A stretch of DNA of 64,000 bases. It comes from Methylobacterium sp. E-066. GTDB taxonomy: Bacteria > Pseudomonadota > Alphaproteobacteria > Rhizobiales > Beijerinckiaceae. Positions 18,801-26,913 of the stretch are shown here, piece after piece. The stretch covers positions 1 through 64,000 of the forward strand of contig NZ_JAKSYO010000192.1 of the NCBI RefSeq assembly GCF_022829635.1, written 5' to 3'. Within the stretch, counting starts at the first letter, position 1. Every line of letters begins with the position of its first letter. The notes below the pieces were generated by a model that was not told the origin of the DNA, ran no database searches, and saw only the letters and a program-made list of their open reading frames with translations. The translations under genes were made by a program, and so were the position numbers.

Positions 18801-19084
18801 ACGAAGAAGTCGAACGGGTTGATCACCGCCATCTCGGCGGTGAGGTCGACCTCGATCTTCAGCTCGTCGGTCTTCTCCGGGAAGACGAGGCGGGCGAGCC
18901 AGTTGCCGCTCGGGTCCTGCTGCCAGTTGAGGAAGTGGTTGGCGGGCGTCACCGTCAGCGCGTAGGCCGGCACTTTGGTGCGCGCGTGCGGGGCCGGGCG
19001 CAGGCGCACCACCTGGGGACCGAGGCTGATCGGCCGGTCGTAGCGGTAATGCGTGACGTGGTGCAAAGCGGCTTTGATCGACAC
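15806..19084 (-). CDS. Transglutaminase-DUF2126 fusion protein
   Basis: The protein has 1092 residues and starts at GTG 19084. The N-terminal transglutaminase module (1-290) has an intact triad: Cys180 ([11 protein letters not shown]), His229 ([11 protein letters not shown]) and Asp245 (GMDATSG). The remaining 800 residues are DUF2126, including [24 protein letters not shown] and [19 protein letters not shown]2126 is predicted to be a glutamine-synthetase/amidoligase-type or related module. It is the first gene of the cassette and is divergent from a zinc metallopeptidase 225 bases away. No signal peptide, so it acts in the cytosol. Confidence 0.94.
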   Translation of the reverse strand: MSIKAALHHVTHYRYDRPISLGPQVVRLRPAPHARTKVPAYALTVTPANHFLNWQQDPSGNWLARLVFPEKTDELKIEVDLTAEMAVINPFDFFVEDYAQVRTFAYEPDLSEELAPYLVAVDADGPEIEALLARLPEEQSTVLFLVALNGMIAREIAYGVRMEPGVQTPAETLRLKSGSCRDSAWLLVQVLRRIGLAARFVSGYLIQLVPDTTAVDGPAGASADFTDLHAWAEVYLPGAGWIGMDATSGLLTGEGHIPLAATPHYRSAAPISGAAEPAKTEFGFEMRITRVAETPRITKPYSEAVWSAMDALGERVDADLVAQDVRLTMGGEPTFVSVDDFEAPEWNIAAVGPTKRRLADTLIRRLRDRFGPGGLLHYGQGKWYPGESLPRWAFALYWRKDGKPIWKDSALIAPEAGEGSEGTATIAQAKALADTLARRLGLSDYVFPAFEDGELWEKKAAELPVNVTPAAAKSGSVEFDARIRRVYARGLGEAAGYVLPLASLPTGKDGDADRVWISEKWDFRRGQAFLVPGDSPLGFRLPLSSLPYVPPEHYPYYQPQDPLEARGPLPDDPMAKTVVNGAGITGVAVRTALAIEPRDGIVRVFMPPTQRADEYLELAAHLEAAAAELKLPIHIEGYEPPYDARIGLIKVTPDPGVIEVNVYPAASWREAVAITTDLYAEARQTRLGAEKFMVDGRHTGTGGGNHVVMGGVTPDDSPFLRRPDLLKSLVLYWQRHPALSYLFSGLYIGPTSQAPRMDEARHDGLYELEIALAQIPAADAPNIPRWLVDRVFRNILVDVTGNTHRAEICIDKLYSPDGPTGRLGLLEFRAFEMPPDARMSLAQQLLLRALVAWLWREPQTGGCVRWGTTLHDRFMLPHFLWADFLGVLEDLGAAGYAFDPVAFEAQAQFRFPVFGVVEQGGVRMELRQALEPWHVMGEEGTSGGTVRFVDSSVERLQIKVEGFVPERHVIACNGRRLPMTGTGRAGEAVAGLRFKAWQPASSLHPTIPAHSPLTFDILDVWSGRSLGGCRYHVAHPGGRNYETHPVNAYEAEGRRLARFEPLGHTPGRIEMPRAETSAEFPLTLDLRTPAPT

Positions 19085-19309
19085 GATGGCTCCGTCTGAA
19101 GATCGAATGCGGTCTCGTAGCCGATACTGGGCGCTACAACGGGTCGATCGTCCCGGGCCCCAGCATGGTTATGTGCCAAGGATGGGGCCACAAGCAATTT
19201 CCGTGCGGCGGCCACGGCTTCCGTGGTTCGCCGCCGACCTTGGCCGGAACTTTGCCGGTCGCGCCTATTTGATCGAGAGGTGGGTCGGTAGCCGGCCCGG
19301 GACCGCGCG

Positions 19310-20494
19310 ATGAAGCTCTTCCAGTGCCAAGCCTGCGATCAGCCGGTCACCTTCGAAGCGACCGCCTGCGAGAGCTGCGCGCGCAGGCTGGGCTATACCT
19401 GCATCGTGCACGAGGTCTCGGCCCTGGAGCCCGTGGCGCTCTCGGCCCATCCGGCCATGGGCGGGGCCCAGACCTTCCACGCCTACGCCGATTCGGGCCA
19501 GCGCTACCGCTACTGCAACAACGCGCTCTCGGGCGCCTGCAACTGGCTGGTGCCGGAGGACAGCCCCGACATCTTCTGTACCGCCTGCCGGCACAACCGG
19601 GTGGTGCCGGACCTGTCGCAAGCCTGGAACCTCACCCGCTGGCGCCAGATCGAGGCGGCCAAGCGCCGGCTGTTCTACTCGCTGCTGCGCCTCGAACTGC
19701 CCCTGGCGACCCGGGCCCAGTACACGGACGGGCTGGCCTTCGATTTTCTGGTCGATCCGTCGGAGAGCTTTTCCTACGGGACGCCGGTGCTGACGGGCCA
19801 TATCAACGGCCTGATCACCATGAACATCGCCGAGGCCGACGACGTCGAGCGCGAGCGGCGCCGGATCCTGTTCGGCGAGCATTACCGGACCCTGCTCGGC
19901 CATTTCCGGCACGAGATCGGGCATTACTTCTGGTACATGCTGGTGATGAACGGGCCGCACATGGCCGAGTTCAGGGCGCTGTTCGGGGACGAGAGCCGGA
20001 ACTACGTCCGGGCCCTGCAGGATCACTACGCCCACGGCGCCCCGGCCGACTGGGAGGATTCCTACGTCTCGGCCTACGCCACCGCCCACTCCTGGGAGGA
20101 TTTCGCCGAGACCTTCGCGCATTACCTGCACATCGTCGACACGGTGGAGACCGCCTCGACCTTCGAGCTGCACGTGCGCCCGCGCCTGCGCAACGCCACG
20201 GCGGCGCCCACGGTGATCGACTTCGACCCCTACGACACCCAGGACCTCGACCGGCTGATCGAGGCGTGGCTGCCGCTGACCTACGCGATCAACTCCCTGT
20301 CCCACAGCATGGGCCAGCCGGCGCTCTACCCGTTCAAGCTGACGCCGACGGTGATCGCCAAGCTCGCCTTCGTGCACGAGCGGATCTACGCCTCCCGCTC
20401 CGGCACTCTGCCGGATCCCGGCGAGGCGGGGGCGGAGATGCTCCGCGCGGTGATTTTGGGTTTGCGGCAGAAGGTGGCGGCGCCGACCGTGTGA
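19310..20494 (+). CDS. Zinc-binding metallopeptidase with N-terminal zinc ribbon
   Basis: This 394-residue protein opens with a zinc ribbon (MKLFQCQACDQPVTFEATACESCARR). A second cysteine set follows (YCNNALSGACNW...FCTACRHNRVVPDLS). The peptidase core has HEIGH at 201-205 (FRHEIGHYFWYMLV), with a downstream SWEDFAETFAHYLHIVDT helix likely providing the third ligand. This matches the Peptidase_Mx/PF15887 family. Members are frequently encoded beside transglutaminase/ATP-grasp/alpha-E genes, as here. The 225-base gap to the DUF2126 gene must hold divergent promoters. Confidence 0.9.
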   Translation: MKLFQCQACDQPVTFEATACESCARRLGYTCIVHEVSALEPVALSAHPAMGGAQTFHAYADSGQRYRYCNNALSGACNWLVPEDSPDIFCTACRHNRVVPDLSQAWNLTRWRQIEAAKRRLFYSLLRLELPLATRAQYTDGLAFDFLVDPSESFSYGTPVLTGHINGLITMNIAEADDVERERRRILFGEHYRTLLGHFRHEIGHYFWYMLVMNGPHMAEFRALFGDESRNYVRALQDHYAHGAPADWEDSYVSAYATAHSWEDFAETFAHYLHIVDTVETASTFELHVRPRLRNATAAPTVIDFDPYDTQDLDRLIEAWLPLTYAINSLSHSMGQPALYPFKLTPTVIAKLAFVHERIYASRSGTLPDPGEAGAEMLRAVILGLRQKVAAPTV

Positions 20495-20517
20495 GTGCCG
20501 GACGGTCGGCCGAGGTT

Positions 20518-20769
20518 CTAGCGCCGAATTCTCTTCGCGGGCGGCGGGAGTACTTTACCGTCCGGCCGACCGTGAACCTCTGGCGTCGCCGCAAGCACGT
20601 CCCTCGCCTCTGGTGCCAACCAAGGGAGATCAGCGGCCATGAAAGCCGCCGCTGCCTGCTCGATGTCAGGCAGGCGTCGACGCTCCCGCCTGAGGATACG
20701 GCCGCGGGTTACCTTGCGGTTGGTCACCGTCGGTTCCGTCACGGGCGCAGCTTTCGGCACTGAGATCAC
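20518..20769 (-). CDS. Small basic protein of unknown function, co-encoded with acetyltransferase
   Basis: This 83-residue protein has an Arg/Lys-rich first part (NRKVTRGRILRRERRRLPDIEQ) followed by AAAAFMAADLPWLAPEARDVLAATPEVHGRPDGKVLPPPAKRIRR. No known motif. Its ATG overlaps the stop of the acetyltransferase gene by 4 bases (20766-20769), so both are one unit. Base composition of the pair is visibly lower in GC than the flanks, which suggests acquisition by transfer. Confidence 0.6.
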   Translation of the reverse strand: MISVPKAAPVTEPTVTNRKVTRGRILRRERRRLPDIEQAAAAFMAADLPWLAPEARDVLAATPEVHGRPDGKVLPPPAKRIRR

Positions 20770-21281
20770 CTCCGGACCATATGATGCGAGTCAGCCAGAT
20801 CAGGCGCAAGCGCAAAGCCTTGCCTTTTGTACAAGGGGATAAGGTCCGGGTCGACGTGATGAAGCCGAAGCTCCGGCACACCGATCAGCTGCCTGTAGGC
20901 TTCCGCCATAGTCAGGGCGATCGCGATCACCTGCCCTTTGAGCGGATGCGTCGGATCCGGATTGCCCTCAAGGAAATCCAGGGCAACGAACCTGTCTTGG
21001 TTCACGGCACCGATCGCCAACCCACACAGCGTCCCGTCGTGCCAGATCGCAGCGTTGAAGCACTTTGGATGGTTGTTCTGGAAGTCGGCCGACAGCCCGG
21101 CCCAGTCCCAACCCACCGCTCGGCCTTGGTGCCCGAGCCAGGTATCCGTGAACGCGGATCGCGCTGCGCCAGCGATGATTTCACAGCGTACGTCCGGGCC
21201 AAGACCCAACTTGGCGACCGCCAGCGCACCGGCAAGCGTCAGGCGTTTCGCGTGGGCGGATCTGACCACAGGGCGTTGCAT
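20766..21281 (-). CDS. GNAT-like N-acetyltransferase
   Basis: The protein has 171 residues. The C-terminal half follows a GNAT pattern: a strand/turn RFVALDFLEGNPDPTHPLKGQVIAIALTMAEAYRQLIG, where the PLKGQVIAIALT stretch takes the place of the acetyl-CoA pyrophosphate loop, then VPELRLHHVDPDLIPLYKRQGFALAPD, where the YKRQGF ending is the usual last motif. The N-terminal part is unusual (WDWAGLSADFQNNHPKCFNAAIWHDGTLCGLAIG). The acceptor is unknown. It is the first gene of a two-gene unit with an 83-residue basic protein. It could be a resistance-, tRNA- or protein-modifying enzyme. Confidence 0.72.
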   Translation of the reverse strand: MQRPVVRSAHAKRLTLAGALAVAKLGLGPDVRCEIIAGAARSAFTDTWLGHQGRAVGWDWAGLSADFQNNHPKCFNAAIWHDGTLCGLAIGAVNQDRFVALDFLEGNPDPTHPLKGQVIAIALTMAEAYRQLIGVPELRLHHVDPDLIPLYKRQGFALAPDLADSHHMVRR

Positions 21282-21447
21282 CAGGTGCCCTCAGTCACCC
21301 CTGCCGCCACCCGTCGATCCTGCCGAGCGCCATCGGCTCATCCGAATCAGCCCCGATAGGCGGCGGCACGTGCGACTTCGGAAGCCGAGCCCGCATGGGG
21401 CACACGGTGCTTCTCTGTCCCTCGGATGCAACGCGGTCCGTGGCCGA

Positions 21448-21927
21448 TCACGTCTCCTGCCGCCCCTCCACGAAGGCGCGGAACGCCGCCAGGGTCTCGG
21501 CGCTGACATGGTGCTCGATCCCCTCGGCATCCCGCCGGGCGGTCTCGGGGCTGACGCCGAGGGTGCACAGGAAGCGCTCGACGATGCGGTGGCGCTCGCG
21601 GGCCTGGGTGGCGAGCCGGCGACCGGCCTCGGTCAGAAACACACCGCGATAGGGCCGCTGCTGGACGAAGCCGTCCTCGCACAGGCGCTTGAGCATCTTG
21701 GCGACGGTGGGCTGGGCCACACCGAGGCGCGCGGCGATGTCGACCTGGCGGGCCTCGCCGCCGTCGCCGATCAGGTCGTCGATCAGCTCAACGTAATCCT
21801 CGACGAGTTCGGAGCGGCGGGCCTCGCGGGCCTGACGGAAGCTCTCCACGTGCCGCTCGGGATCGACCAGCACGGTCTCCGATAAGCCTTGGGTTTCAGA
21901 GGCGCTCGGCTCGGACGGTTCCTGCAT
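21448..21927 (-). CDS. mntR: Manganese-responsive regulator MntR (DtxR family)
   Basis: This 159-residue protein has a winged helix ([64 protein letters not shown]) followed by the dimerisation and metal-binding helices ([31 protein letters not shown]). There is no C-terminal SH3 domain, as is usual for MntR. With Mn(II) it should repress the divergent transporter gene mntH through the palindrome at 22049-22066. It is separated from mntH by 159 bases. Confidence 0.93.
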   Translation of the reverse strand: MQEPSEPSASETQGLSETVLVDPERHVESFRQAREARRSELVEDYVELIDDLIGDGGEARQVDIAARLGVAQPTVAKMLKRLCEDGFVQQRPYRGVFLTEAGRRLATQARERHRIVERFLCTLGVSPETARRDAEGIEHHVSAETLAAFRAFVEGRQET

Positions 21928-22048
21928 CGGCTCTCCCTCTCGCCGCCCCCGGCGCCGCCCGACCCCTGTTTAGCAAAGTCCGCCCCCGAGAGGGGAGTCC
22001 CGCGATGCCCCTTAAGTCCCCTCTTGAAACCCGCGGCCGATGCCCTGA

Positions 22049-22066
22049 ATATAGCCCAAGCTATAT
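22049..22066. promoter_or_regulatory. Candidate MntR operator upstream of mntH
   Basis: A perfect inverted repeat atatagc-ccaa-gctatat (7-bp arms, 4-base spacer) ends 20 bases before the mntH start. It is an AT-rich island in GC-rich DNA. Its position between divergent mntR and mntH makes it the obvious MntR (or Mur/Fur-family) binding site. Confidence 0.8.
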
Positions 22067-22086
22067 CTTTGAGGGAAGGGTGAGGC

Positions 22087-23445
22087 ATGGCAACGCCGGA
22101 CGCGGCGACGGTCCCGGAGGGCCAGAGGCCCGGGGGAGGCGCGGCCCAAGGTCGTGCGCCTGGGGCGATGAGCCGGCGGACGGAGCAGGCCATCCGCGAC
22201 GCCCTCGACGGGCGGCGGGGCGGCCGGGGCCGGTTCCTGCTGTTCGTCGGCCCCGCCGTGACGGCGTCGATCGCCTACATGGACCCCGGCAACTTCGCCA
22301 CGAACATCCAGGCCGGCGCTCGCTACGGCTACGGCCTGCTCTGGGTGGTGCTGATCGCCAACCTCACCGCGATGCTGTTCCAGGCGCTCTCGGCCAAGCT
22401 CGGGATCGTCACGGGCAAGAACCTCGCCGAGCATTTTCGCGACACCGTTCCCCGGAGCGGGCGGTTCGCGGCCTGGGGCATCAGCGAGGTCGCCGCCATG
22501 GCCACCGACCTCGCGGAGTTCTTGGGCGGCGCGATCGGGCTGTCGCTGCTGACCGGCATGCCGCTGATGGCTGGCATGGCGATCACCGCGGTCGTCACCT
22601 ACGCGATCCTGCTGCTGGAGCATGAGGGATTCCGGCCGCTCGAGATCGCGATCGGCGTCATGGTCGGCACCATTGGCCTCTGTTACGCGGTCGAGCTCGC
22701 CATCGCCCCGGTGGCCTGGGCGGACGCCGCCAAGGGTCTCGTCACCCCAAGAATCCCGGACGCGCAGGCGCTGACCATCGCGGTCGGGATCATCGGCGCC
22801 ACCGTGATGCCGCACGCGCTGTTCCTGCATTCGGGTCTGACCCAGGGGCGGGGCAATCCCCGGACCGATGCCGACCGGCGCCTGCTGGTGCGGTACTCGA
22901 ACCGCGAGGTGGTGGTGGCGCTGCTGCTCGCCGGCCTCGTCAACATCGCGATGGTGATCATGGCGGCGGCCGCCTTCCATGCCGGCCACAGCGAGGTCGC
23001 CGAGATCGACCAGGCCTACCGCACCCTGACGCCGCTGCTCGGGCCGGCGGCCGGGGCCGCCTTCCTGGTGTCGCTCCTCGCCTCGGGGATCTCCTCCTCG
23101 GTGGTGGGGACGCTCGCCGGGCAGATGGTGATGCAGGGCTTCACCGGCTGGCGCATCCCGCTCCTGGTCCGCCGGCTGGTGACCATGCTGCCGGCCTTCG
23201 TCGTGGTGGCGATCGGCATCGATCCGACCCGGGCGCTGGTCCTGTCCCAGGTGGTGCTGTCGCTCGCCCTGCCGGTGCCGATGGTGGGCCTAGTGGTGTT
23301 CACCCGCCGCCGCAGCGTGATGGGGGCCTTCGCCAACGGCCCGTTGACCCAGGCGGCGGCCATGGCGGGGGCGGCCGTGGTGCTCGCCCTCAACATGGTG
23401 CTGCTGGCTGCCGCCTTCGGGCTGCCGGTCCCGGGGTTGGAGTGA
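22087..23445 (+). CDS. mntH: Nramp-family Mn(II)/H+ transporter
   Basis: This 452-residue inner-membrane protein has about 11 spans. The Nramp metal-site motif DPGN is at 66-69 (YMDPGNFATNIQAG), and the second site, MPHALFLHS, is near 241-249. The first 45 residues are a basic cytoplasmic extension. It imports manganese, and also iron in some relatives, using the proton gradient. A gagggaaggg ribosome site precedes ATG 22087. It is preceded by a palindromic operator and a divergent mntR, a standard arrangement for metal-repressed uptake. Confidence 0.96.
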   Translation: MATPDAATVPEGQRPGGGAAQGRAPGAMSRRTEQAIRDALDGRRGGRGRFLLFVGPAVTASIAYMDPGNFATNIQAGARYGYGLLWVVLIANLTAMLFQALSAKLGIVTGKNLAEHFRDTVPRSGRFAAWGISEVAAMATDLAEFLGGAIGLSLLTGMPLMAGMAITAVVTYAILLLEHEGFRPLEIAIGVMVGTIGLCYAVELAIAPVAWADAAKGLVTPRIPDAQALTIAVGIIGATVMPHALFLHSGLTQGRGNPRTDADRRLLVRYSNREVVVALLLAGLVNIAMVIMAAAAFHAGHSEVAEIDQAYRTLTPLLGPAAGAAFLVSLLASGISSSVVGTLAGQMVMQGFTGWRIPLLVRRLVTMLPAFVVVAIGIDPTRALVLSQVVLSLALPVPMVGLVVFTRRRSVMGAFANGPLTQAAAMAGAAVVLALNMVLLAAAFGLPVPGLE

Positions 23446-23515
23446 ACCCATCCGGTTCACACAGCCTCGGCCGAAAGCAGCCCTCAGCACAACGCCAGGG
23501 CGGGCGTGTCGACTC

Positions 23516-23851
23516 TTATCCCGCCACGTCCAAGCTCCGCGCCTCACTCACGAGGTGGTAGAACCGGCCGTCGAACATCTGCATCACCGCCTCGGTGGCG
23601 GCGTGGGATTCCGGGCGGATCGACGAAGCCAGGCAGGCGTCGAGCGCCGCCTGATCGAAAAAGTCCATCTCCAGGATCATGGCGATCGGCCGCGCGTCGG
23701 CATCCTTGGAGACCAGGCGCTGCACCCGCACCGCGGTCACACCCGGGAAGCGCCGCCAGAACGGCTCCAGCTCGTCCCGGACCCGGCGGAAGAACTCGTC
23801 CTCGCGGCCGTCGCGCACCGTGCCCTCGTAGATCGCGGTCCTGGTCAGCAT
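23516..23851 (-). CDS. Antibiotic-biosynthesis-monooxygenase-like / dimeric alpha-beta barrel protein
   Basis: This 111-residue protein starts at ATG 23851. A longer upstream frame runs across the riboswitch and is not coding. The sequence fits a ferredoxin-like dimeric alpha-beta barrel: TRTAIYEGTVRDGREDEFFRRVRDELEPFWRRFPGVTAVRVQRL, then IAMILEMDFFDQAALDACLAS and a C-terminal FDGRFYHLVSEAR strand. Proteins of this fold include heme- and quinol-acting monooxygenases and EthD-like proteins. The substrate is not known. It is transcribed away from the glycine riboswitch. Confidence 0.72.
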   Translation of the reverse strand: MLTRTAIYEGTVRDGREDEFFRRVRDELEPFWRRFPGVTAVRVQRLVSKDADARPIAMILEMDFFDQAALDACLASSIRPESHAATEAVMQMFDGRFYHLVSEARSLDVAG

Positions 23852-24014
23852 CGGGGCGTCTCCGGGGGATTGTCTGCGTCGAGCGGTCAACCGGCGAGGG
23901 CCGGGTTCGCTCCCGGCGGGTGACAGGGCGGCCGCGCTGTCCGCCGGGGCGAGGGGTCCGGCCTTCACCGGGGCGGCCGAATCGGGGTATCGATACCCCA
24001 GCCCATCGCGACGA

Positions 24015-24230
24015 TGCGGGAGAGACCGGGATTCCCCCACCAGAGGGGGACCCGGCGCCGACGGAGCAACCGCCCCGGAAACTCTCAGGCACCGGAACCG
24101 TGTCGTCAGGGCGATCTGGAGAGCGGTGCAGCGGATCCGTCCGTGGGCACCCGCCGAAGGGGACGTCCGTGCCAGCCTCGCCAGGGCCGGCCGGATCAAG
24201 CTCTCAGGCACCGGGACAGATGGGGCGCGA
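24015..24230 (+). promoter_or_regulatory. Tandem glycine riboswitch
   Basis: Two consecutive aptamers are readable from conserved blocks. Aptamer 1 starts at gcgggagaga (24016-24025), with ggcgccgacggagcaa and actctcaggcaccgga (to about 24096). Aptamer 2 begins ctggagagcggtgcagc (about 24116), then cacccgccgaagggg and aagctctcaggcaccgggacaga (to about 24220). These are the hallmarks of the gcvT-class glycine RNA. It ends about 60 bases before the dadA-like start at 24291, leaving room for an expression platform. Glycine binding most likely turns expression on, as is usual for this class. Confidence 0.93.
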
Positions 24231-24290
24231 AAACCGGCCAACCCGCAGGGGAGGGCCTCACCGCGTCCGCACGTCCTGGAGTCCCACACC

Positions 24291-25565
24291 ATGACCCACA
24301 TCGCCGTCATCGGCGCCGGAATCACCGGCGTGACCACCGCCTATGCGCTCGCCCAGCGCGGCTACAGCGTCACCGTCCTCGACCGGCAGCGCTACGCCGC
24401 CATGGAGACCTCCTTCGCCAATGGGGGCCAGCTCTCGGCCTGCAACGCCGAGGTCTGGAACAAGCTCTCCACCGTGCTTCACGGCATCCAGTGGATGATG
24501 CGCCGCGACGCGCCGCTGCTGATGAACCCCACCCCCTCCTGGCACAAGCTGTCCTGGATGGCGGAGTTCATGCGCGAGATCGCCCATTACCGGCAGAACA
24601 CCGTGGAGACCGTCCGGCTCGCCCTCAAGGCGCGCACGGCCCTGTTCGCCATGGCCGAGGCCGAGGGCATCGATTTCGACCTCAAGACCCGCGGCATCCT
24701 GCATTTCTACCGGGACCGGGCGAGCTTCGAGAAGGCGCATGCCGTCAACGCCCTGCTGCGGGAGGGCGGGCTCGAGCGCTACGCCGTCACCCCGGAGGAG
24801 ATCCGGGCGATCGAGCCGACGCTCGCCGGCGCCTACGCGGGCGGCTACTACACCCCGTCGGACGCCACCGGCGACATCCACACCTTCACCCGGGGCCTCG
24901 CGGCCGCCTGCGCCCGCAAGGGCGTCCGCTTCGTCCACGACGCCAGCGTCGAGACGATTGTGGCCGGGGAGGGGGGCTACGCCATCGGCTGGCGTCAAGC
25001 AGGCCATCTTGCTGATCGGCCGGCCGCCGACGCGCAGGTGCTGCGCGCCGACGCGGTGGTGATCTGCGCGGGCTGCGCCAGCCGGCGCTTCGCCGCGATG
25101 TTGGGCGACCGGGTCAACGTCTACCCGGTGAAGGGCTACTCGATCACCGTGAACCTGCTGACCCCGGAGGCGCAAGCTGCGGCCCCGGAGGTGAGCATCC
25201 TCGACGAGGCGGCCAAGATCGTCACCAGCCGGCTCGGCGACACGCGTCTGCGGGTCGCCGGCACCGCCGAGTTCAACGGCTTCAACCGCGACATCCGCCA
25301 CGACCGGGTGCAGCCGCTGATCGACTGGACCCGGGAGCAGTTCCCGCTTGTCGACACCGACCGGGTGGTATCCTGGAGCGGCCTGCGCCCGATGCTGCCG
25401 AACATGCTGCCCAAGGTCGGTCGCGGCCGCCGGAAGGGCGTGTTCTACAACACCGGCCACGGCCATCTCGGCTGGACCCTCTCGGGCGCCACCGCCGAGC
25501 TCGTCGCCGAGGCGGTGGCCGCGGAGCACGCGCCGGAGGCCGTGGGCCTGCCGCTCGCCGCCTGA
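24291..25565 (+). CDS. dadA: DadA-type D-amino-acid / glycine dehydrogenase (FAD)
   Basis: This 424-residue protein starts at ATG 24291 (MTHIAVIGAGITGVTTAYALAQRGYSVTVLDR, an N-terminal Rossmann GxGxxG site for FAD). DAO-fold landmarks follow: METSFANGGQLSACNAEVWN, YYTPSDATGDIHTFTRGLAAAC, and the C-terminal GLRPMLPNMLPKVG...VFYNTGHGHLGWTLSGATAELVAE. DadA enzymes oxidise D-alanine and other D-amino acids, passing electrons to quinone. Relatives oxidise glycine to glyoxylate. Control by a glycine riboswitch points to glycine as substrate or signal. An internal insertion near residues 225-250 (YAIGWRQAGHLADRPAADAQ) is atypical. Confidence 0.88.
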   Translation: MTHIAVIGAGITGVTTAYALAQRGYSVTVLDRQRYAAMETSFANGGQLSACNAEVWNKLSTVLHGIQWMMRRDAPLLMNPTPSWHKLSWMAEFMREIAHYRQNTVETVRLALKARTALFAMAEAEGIDFDLKTRGILHFYRDRASFEKAHAVNALLREGGLERYAVTPEEIRAIEPTLAGAYAGGYYTPSDATGDIHTFTRGLAAACARKGVRFVHDASVETIVAGEGGYAIGWRQAGHLADRPAADAQVLRADAVVICAGCASRRFAAMLGDRVNVYPVKGYSITVNLLTPEAQAAAPEVSILDEAAKIVTSRLGDTRLRVAGTAEFNGFNRDIRHDRVQPLIDWTREQFPLVDTDRVVSWSGLRPMLPNMLPKVGRGRRKGVFYNTGHGHLGWTLSGATAELVAEAVAAEHAPEAVGLPLAA

Positions 25566-25612
25566 CGGCGGACCCGAATCCCGGCCCGGCAGCAAGGCCG
25601 CGGACCGGGACG

Positions 25613-25652
25613 AAACGCGCCGTCGGTTTCGGGGGGAACGGACGGCGCGTTT
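25613..25652 (+). terminator. Hairpin between dadA and the PLP lyase gene
   Basis: A perfect 12-bp stem (25613-25624 pairs with 25641-25652, arms aaacgcgccgtc and gacggcgcgttt) has a 16-base loop. An AT-rich stretch (aagattattttgtatact) follows. It would end or attenuate the riboswitch transcript. The tatact at 25668-25673 could be a -10 element for a separate downstream promoter, but no good -35 is seen. Confidence 0.6.
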
Positions 25653-25705
25653 CCCAAGATTATTTTGTATACTGCGCCCGAGCCGCCCCGGATCCCCGAG
25701 CCGTG

Positions 25706-26860
25706 ATGCGCATGCCTGCTGCCAATATGCCCCCTGCCTATATCGACCCCGCCACCGGCGCCTCCTACCCGATCGAGATCCCGCGCTGGCGCGGCGATTC
25801 GGGCGGCCCGCTGATGATCTCGCCGCTGCCCGGGATCGACCGGGGGCAGATCGATACCGGGGAGCGCTCGCTCTGGCGCTACGCCGCGTCCTTGCCGGTG
25901 GCGGTCACGGATCCGGTCTCGCTGGGGGAGGGCTGCACGCCGCTGGTGCGCCGGCCCTGGCGCGGGCGCCATGCCCATTTCAAGCTCGAATGGTTCGCCC
26001 CCTCGGGCAGCTTCAAGGATCGCGGCGCCTCCGTGATGCTGTCGATCCTGCGCCAGCAGGGCATCGACGCGGTGCTGGAGGACTCGTCCGGCAACGGCGG
26101 CGCCGCGGTGGCGACCTACGCGGCCGCCGCCGGGATGCGGGCCAAGATCCTGGTCCCGGCCTCGACCTCGCCGGCCAAGACCGTGCAGATGCGCGCCGCC
26201 GGCGCCGAGGTCGAGCTGATCCCCGGCACCCGCCAGGACACCGCCGACGCCGCCGTGCGGCAGGCGGACGCGATCTTCTACGCCAGCCACAACTGGCAGG
26301 CGCATTTCCTCCAGGGCACCAAGACCTTGGCCTACGAGCTGTGGGAGGACCTGGGATTCACCGCCCCCGACGCCGTGATCATCCCGTGCGGGGCGGGCAG
26401 CAACGTGCTCGGCTGCGATATCGGCTTCTCGGAGCTGCTGCGCCGGGGCTCGATCGCCCGCCTACCCCGCCTCTACGCGGTGCAGCCGGCCCAGTGCGCG
26501 CCCCTGCATGCCGGCTTCCAGGCGGAGGCCGAGGATTTTCTGCCGGTCACCCCGGGCCCGACGCTGGCCGAGGGCGCGTCGATCGCCCAGCCGGTGCGCG
26601 GCCGTGCGGTGCTGGCAGCGCTCCGCCGGTCCGGGGGCGGCACCGTGGCGGTGTCCGAGCCGGCGATCGAGGCGGCGCTGATGGAGCTCGCCCGCTCCGG
26701 CCTCTACGTCGAGCCGACCTGCGCGATGGCCGCGGCGGCGCTGACCGACCTGACCGCCAGCGGCGCGATCGGGCCCGACGAGACCGTCGTGGCGGTGCTC
26801 ACCGGCACCGGCATCAAGGCGACGCCGCGCATCGCCGAGCTGTTGGGACTTGCCCCGTGA
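25706..26860 (+). CDS. Fold-type II PLP lyase, threonine-synthase-like; candidate beta-hydroxyaspartate dehydratase
   Basis: The protein has 384 residues (ATG 25706; an in-frame GTG lies one codon earlier). The PLP-lysine motif is GSFKDRGAS with Lys104, the phosphate loop is [10 protein letters not shown], and a C-terminal [13 protein letters not shown] closes the cofactor site. This is the threonine synthase/threonine dehydratase superfamily. At 385 residues with an N-terminal PIEIPRWR...LMISPLPG segment it resembles threonine synthase-like proteins more than the shorter BhcB. Lying just before a 3-hydroxyaspartate aldolase gene, it may dehydrate beta-hydroxyaspartate to iminosuccinate. This role is inferred from context only. 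Confidence 0.8.
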   Translation: MRMPAANMPPAYIDPATGASYPIEIPRWRGDSGGPLMISPLPGIDRGQIDTGERSLWRYAASLPVAVTDPVSLGEGCTPLVRRPWRGRHAHFKLEWFAPSGSFKDRGASVMLSILRQQGIDAVLEDSSGNGGAAVATYAAAAGMRAKILVPASTSPAKTVQMRAAGAEVELIPGTRQDTADAAVRQADAIFYASHNWQAHFLQGTKTLAYELWEDLGFTAPDAVIIPCGAGSNVLGCDIGFSELLRRGSIARLPRLYAVQPAQCAPLHAGFQAEAEDFLPVTPGPTLAEGASIAQPVRGRAVLAALRRSGGGTVAVSEPAIEAALMELARSGLYVEPTCAMAAAALTDLTASGAIGPDETVVAVLTGTGIKATPRIAELLGLAP

Positions 26861-26913
26861 CCCGCTGACACGACCGCGAAACGAAAAAACGCCCGACCAG
26901 GAGGAGACACCCC

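Noticed and set aside
24126-24290. An upstream extension of the dadA frame by 55 codons.
   Set aside because: The extension lies within the glycine riboswitch, and the conserved FAD-binding start is at 24291.
23852-24337. An N-terminal extension of the monooxygenase-like minus-strand frame.
   Set aside because: It runs opposite the riboswitch and the dadA start and is not similar to the small protein family, which begins at 23851.
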